64,000 nucleotides of DNA from JAUYQR01 sp050632395 (lineage in GTDB: Bacteria; Pseudomonadota; Alphaproteobacteria; Rhodobacterales; Rhodobacteraceae), in assembly GCF_050632395.1 (NCBI RefSeq), contig NZ_CP192600.1:186001-250000 (forward strand). Direction: 5' to 3'. Shown here in pieces: positions 62,401-64,000 of this stretch. The position numbers were made by a program, and so were the translations under genes. Each line of letters starts with the position of its first letter. The first letter of the stretch is position 1. The notes beneath the pieces were generated by a model. The model ran no database searches, was not told the origin of the DNA, and worked only from the letters and a program-made list of their open reading frames with translations.

Positions 62401-62933
62401 GCAAACGGCTGATCCTGTCGCAGGGCAGCATGGTTCTTCAGGGTGATTTCGTGCCCGAGATCAACATTTCTGCCAGCACAGAAAGTGACGGGATTGTCAG
62501 CTTTGTCACGATGAACGGACCAGCCAACCAGCCTCAGGTGGAATTCACATCGAACCCGGAGCTGCCGCAGGAGGAGGTGCTGTCGCGCCTGCTGTTCGGG
62601 CGGGGGCTCGATACAATTTCCCCGCTGCAGGCAGCGCAGCTTGCCAATGCCGTCGCGGTTCTGGCAGGGCGCGGCGGAGTTGGGGTGATTGGACGGCTTC
62701 GGCAAGGCTTTGGCCTGGACGACCTGGATCTCACAACCGGCGAGGACGGAACCGCGTCGCTGCGCGCAGGCAAATACCTCTCCGAGAACGTCTATACCGA
62801 GGTTGAGGTGGATCAGGAGGGCAAGAGCCAGATCAACCTGAACCTTGACGTGCGTCCCGGAGTGACGATGAAGGGCCGGGTTGGCGCCGACGGTGATACC
62901 GGAATCGGCATCTTTGTCGAACGCGATTACTGA
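59415..62933 (+). CDS. tamB: TamB-like translocation and assembly module protein (DUF490)
   Basis: 1172-residue AsmA-like protein, partner of TamA, now viewed as a bridge for phospholipid or protein transfer between membranes. The N-terminus is a membrane anchor or signal (HRALAVLLLSAVPVHAQ), the middle a long repetitive beta structure rich in L-x-G-x-A-x-L, and the C-terminal 400 residues the DUF490 domain (GSMVLQGDFVPEINISAST, LPQEEVLSRLLFGRGLDTISPLQAAQLA, ending GDTGIGIFVERDY). One-base overlap with tamA. Confidence 0.94.
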   Translation: MHRALAVLLLSAVPVHAQDDGGGYLEAFLEQNLSGAGRNVSITGFAGAMSSVASVESITIADDEGVWITLNGIKLDWSRSALLSGEVVISELSAKEIIVARAPNTDSGTLAPEAQGFSLPELPVSIEIGRVAADRIVLDPALFGQAVEGSLEASLSLVGGEGNASLALIRNDSGPEGTITLDAAYSNADKNLSVNLLAAEGQNGLVTTLLNLPGAPAAELSVKGSGPFDDFAADVRLSTSGIDRLSGTVTTAAVDGQAYQLSADLSGDLAPLFLPDYAEFFGSEVALRLEATRLPTGQIDLQTFKVATQSLQLSGAVTLAPDGLPQKISVLGRIASPDGSPVLLPLSGLPTQVDEANLTVEFAPSSGEGWSSAVDIRGLKRPDLVVEHLSVNGSGRIGRTPAGRNFGANLTFAAEGIQPTDLNLAQAVGPAVTGRAVAHWLDGDGALSLPLVRIEGEGYAGKASLKVAGLKDAFLTSGQIDLTADDFSRFSGLARRPLGGTGNATLKGSASQLSGFFDIQGAFEGNGLKIGIAEVDRLLAEQSTTTLSVLRNEGGTVLRSFDLEAKSLSVTASGTLSSKASDLTANLTFADLGALGPGYRGRAEIAATFSGAPDAGVIRVNGTGSNLGVGDPQLDRLLQGKSQLSAALRLNEGMLEVEDARLANPQISLAATGAVTGAKRSITLDARLANLALLAPGFPGELRFGGTAEQDARGYVLDLRGKGPGQTDARVTGRLSKTFDDADIVISGGAQAALANVVLEPRAISGPVRFDLKLVGPLRLSSVSGRISLSGGRITDPDLGIALVRTEAIVDLAGGAARVSATSEPSTGGRVRLDGTVKLQSPFVADADIVLNRVRLVDPDLYQTFADGTLKITGPLAGGALISGRVNLSETEIRVPSTGFGGASGLPDLQHRAEPAAVQDTRRKAGMMGQASDGRQAQGSGAFRLDVELLAPNRVYVRGRGIDAELGGSLRLTGRSDAIVPAGEFTLIRGRLDILGKRLILSQGSMVLQGDFVPEINISASTESDGIVSFVTMNGPANQPQVEFTSNPELPQEEVLSRLLFGRGLDTISPLQAAQLANAVAVLAGRGGVGVIGRLRQGFGLDDLDLTTGEDGTASLRAGKYLSENVYTEVEVDQEGKSQINLNLDVRPGVTMKGRVGADGDTGIGIFVERDY

Positions 62934-62939
62934 GGCCTG

Positions 62940-63623
62940 TCAGTCGACCGCCAGTTCAAATTCGATGTAGCCTGTTCCCGGGCTGGTCCATTGCCGTGAC
63001 TTGCGGATGACCGACCCTTCAAGCCAGAAATCGTTGGTTATCTTGCCTTCGGCGCGGACACAGGTTTCTTTCAGGTGGATGGTGCGGTGCTGGCGTTCAA
63101 AGATCTCGATGGTCTCGGCCCCGACGCGTGACATCGTACAATCATAGGAGCGGCGGTTGCTCTGGTCGTCTTCGCCCAGAAAGAAATAGGTCCGTTTGTG
63201 CATGCCGTCCACCACGCGCAGATCGACAACAGAAGGGGCCGCTGCAGACATAAGGTCCGGCCCGATTCCCCTTGTCTGAATAAGCACGCCGTCGCGCAAC
63301 GCGAAGGTGGTGCCATCTGTCGTGGACCACGTCACGACGTCGCCCTTTGTGTCGGTCACAGTCACCAGTGCATCCGCTGCGCGCGACGCGATGACGACAC
63401 GCAGGATCGATATGCCGTAAGCCTCCAGATCGGCGCGCGAGGTCCGGGCCACGCCGGAAGTCTGGGTCGCCGGTGACGCCTTTCCGGACACGCGCGCCAT
63501 CGTCGTGCGCGCGAGGCCAGAAATCGCAGAGACCATAGGCGAAGGTTCGGACTTCTCGTTTCCGCAGGCAGCAAGGGCCATTGATGCGGCGCAGACCACC
63601 ACAAGTCGGGTCAATGAGTTCAA
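62940..63623 (-). CDS. yjbF: YjbF-family lipoprotein (exopolysaccharide-associated)
   Basis: 227-residue predicted lipoprotein: signal and lipobox LAAC with Cys20 (ASMALAACGNEKSE). The mature part fits the YjbF/GfcB family linked to exopolysaccharide secretion (DLEAYGISILRVVIASRAADALVT, TWSTTDGTTFALRDGVLIQTRGIGPDLMSA). It overlaps the YjbH gene by four bases (ATGA). It is convergent with tamB, six bases apart. Confidence 0.85.
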   Translation of the reverse strand: MNSLTRLVVVCAASMALAACGNEKSEPSPMVSAISGLARTTMARVSGKASPATQTSGVARTSRADLEAYGISILRVVIASRAADALVTVTDTKGDVVTWSTTDGTTFALRDGVLIQTRGIGPDLMSAAAPSVVDLRVVDGMHKRTYFFLGEDDQSNRRSYDCTMSRVGAETIEIFERQHRTIHLKETCVRAEGKITNDFWLEGSVIRKSRQWTSPGTGYIEFELAVD

Positions 63624-64000
63624 CGCCAGACCCTTCCCCAGCCACGGTCAAGGGAATCCGAATGGTAGTCGCGGATCGATTCGTAAAGCCGGCCGTCAAC
63701 CTCAAGTCGTGCGCCGCCATCGCCGGTCGACGGGCGCAGGGTTGCACCTAGCCCGCCTTTGCTTTGCTGCCCGAGCGCCCAGTTGACTGGAATCGAAAAA
63801 CGAACACCCTTGTCGAAGCCCCCCTCGCCAAAGTCGGCTGAGGACACGTCGGTCACTGTTGCAAAAGCGCCAACGCGCCATCCATTCGCAAACACCCGAT
63901 CCACCGCAATTGTGCCGCCAACGTCTCCGGCGAGGTATCTTCCCACATCCACCTTTCCGACGAAGCCGTTGCCGAAATCGTAGTAGGCCGACAGGTAGCC
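63620..64000 (-). CDS. yjbH: YjbH-family outer-membrane protein, C-terminal part (cut by window edge)
   Basis: The last 126 residues of a YjbH-type protein, open through the right edge. The C-terminus shows the family pattern GRYLAGDVGGTIAVDRVFANGWRVGAFATVTDVS, then DKGVRFSIPVNW and a D-x-x-R-x-WGR-x-WR end. YjbH proteins are predicted outer-membrane barrels for exopolysaccharide export. It is coupled to yjbF; the rest of the cluster lies outside. Confidence 0.85.
   Translation of the reverse strand, partial: GYLSAYYDFGNGFVGKVDVGRYLAGDVGGTIAVDRVFANGWRVGAFATVTDVSSADFGEGGFDKGVRFSIPVNWALGQQSKGGLGATLRPSTGDGGARLEVDGRLYESIRDYHSDSLDRGWGRVWR

Noticed and set aside
1..64000. CRISPR array, prophage, transposase or toxin-antitoxin genes
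   Set aside because: No regularly spaced repeats, phage proteins, transposase motifs or paired small stress genes were seen on either strand.

Overview
This is a GC-rich alphaproteobacterial chromosome segment, most likely from the Rhodobacterales (Rhodobacter, Gemmobacter or Tabrizicola type). The evidence is a petP/petR-like regulator pair, the RNase D-kdsD-lptCAB-hpf-ptsN order, the secA | PPIase-argJ-mutT order, a YjbF/YjbH pair, and intergenic elements of a GGGGGTCCGGGGG type that I associate with this group. Gene density is high. There is no prophage, insertion sequence, CRISPR array or rRNA, and no gap over 300 bases lacks a gene. Assignments come from motifs and remembered family features; no database search was run.

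Left part (1-22.1 kb). The window opens inside an iron-type module (di-heme oxidoreductase, imelysin-like protein, DUF1513 protein). A leftward operon follows: petP-petR-HDAC-xseB-ispA-dxs, linking redox-type regulators to isoprenoid precursor synthesis. ilvE diverges from petP. A long leftward series then runs NDUFA9-like, uppP, gltD, an exported orphan, gltB, DUF1269, mtgA, GST, queG and a 55-residue basic protein. It combines ammonium assimilation, cell-wall lipid recycling and tRNA modification.

Centre (22.2-30.4 kb). A tRNA-Leu(CAG) precedes a partly decayed gluconate/pentose-phosphate locus. gnd and an SMP-30 lactonase are intact, while a 2-hydroxyacid dehydrogenase and a gluconokinase are visibly broken. 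Next come RNase D, kdsD, lptC, lptA, lptB (Kdo synthesis and LPS export), hpf and ptsN.

Surface-glycan region (30.4-39.4 kb). A leftward block encodes CysQ, KdsB, GalU, two related family 2 glycosyltransferases, a GT14-like glycosyltransferase with a long extra C-terminus, and a sulfotransferase with two sulfotransferase-like halves. A KpsM-like ABC-2 permease diverges from it. Together they suggest assembly of a sulfated surface polysaccharide with CysQ clearing the PAP by-product. This is the most attractive candidate for an undescribed pathway here.

Right part (39.5-64 kb). This holds dnaK-dnaJ with a heat-shock-type promoter, radC, a PstS-like/OmpA fusion with an exported partner, secA, a PPIase, argJ, mutT, the rimP-nusA-ylxR-infB operon behind a terminator-like leader hairpin, tamA-tamB, and the start of a yjbF/yjbH exopolysaccharide cluster that runs off the edge.

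The most notable non-coding signals are a 48-bp exact repeat at two intergenic sites (11.1 and 51.2 kb) with a diverged third copy at 7.5 kb, and an 11-bp perfect inverted repeat upstream of gltD.
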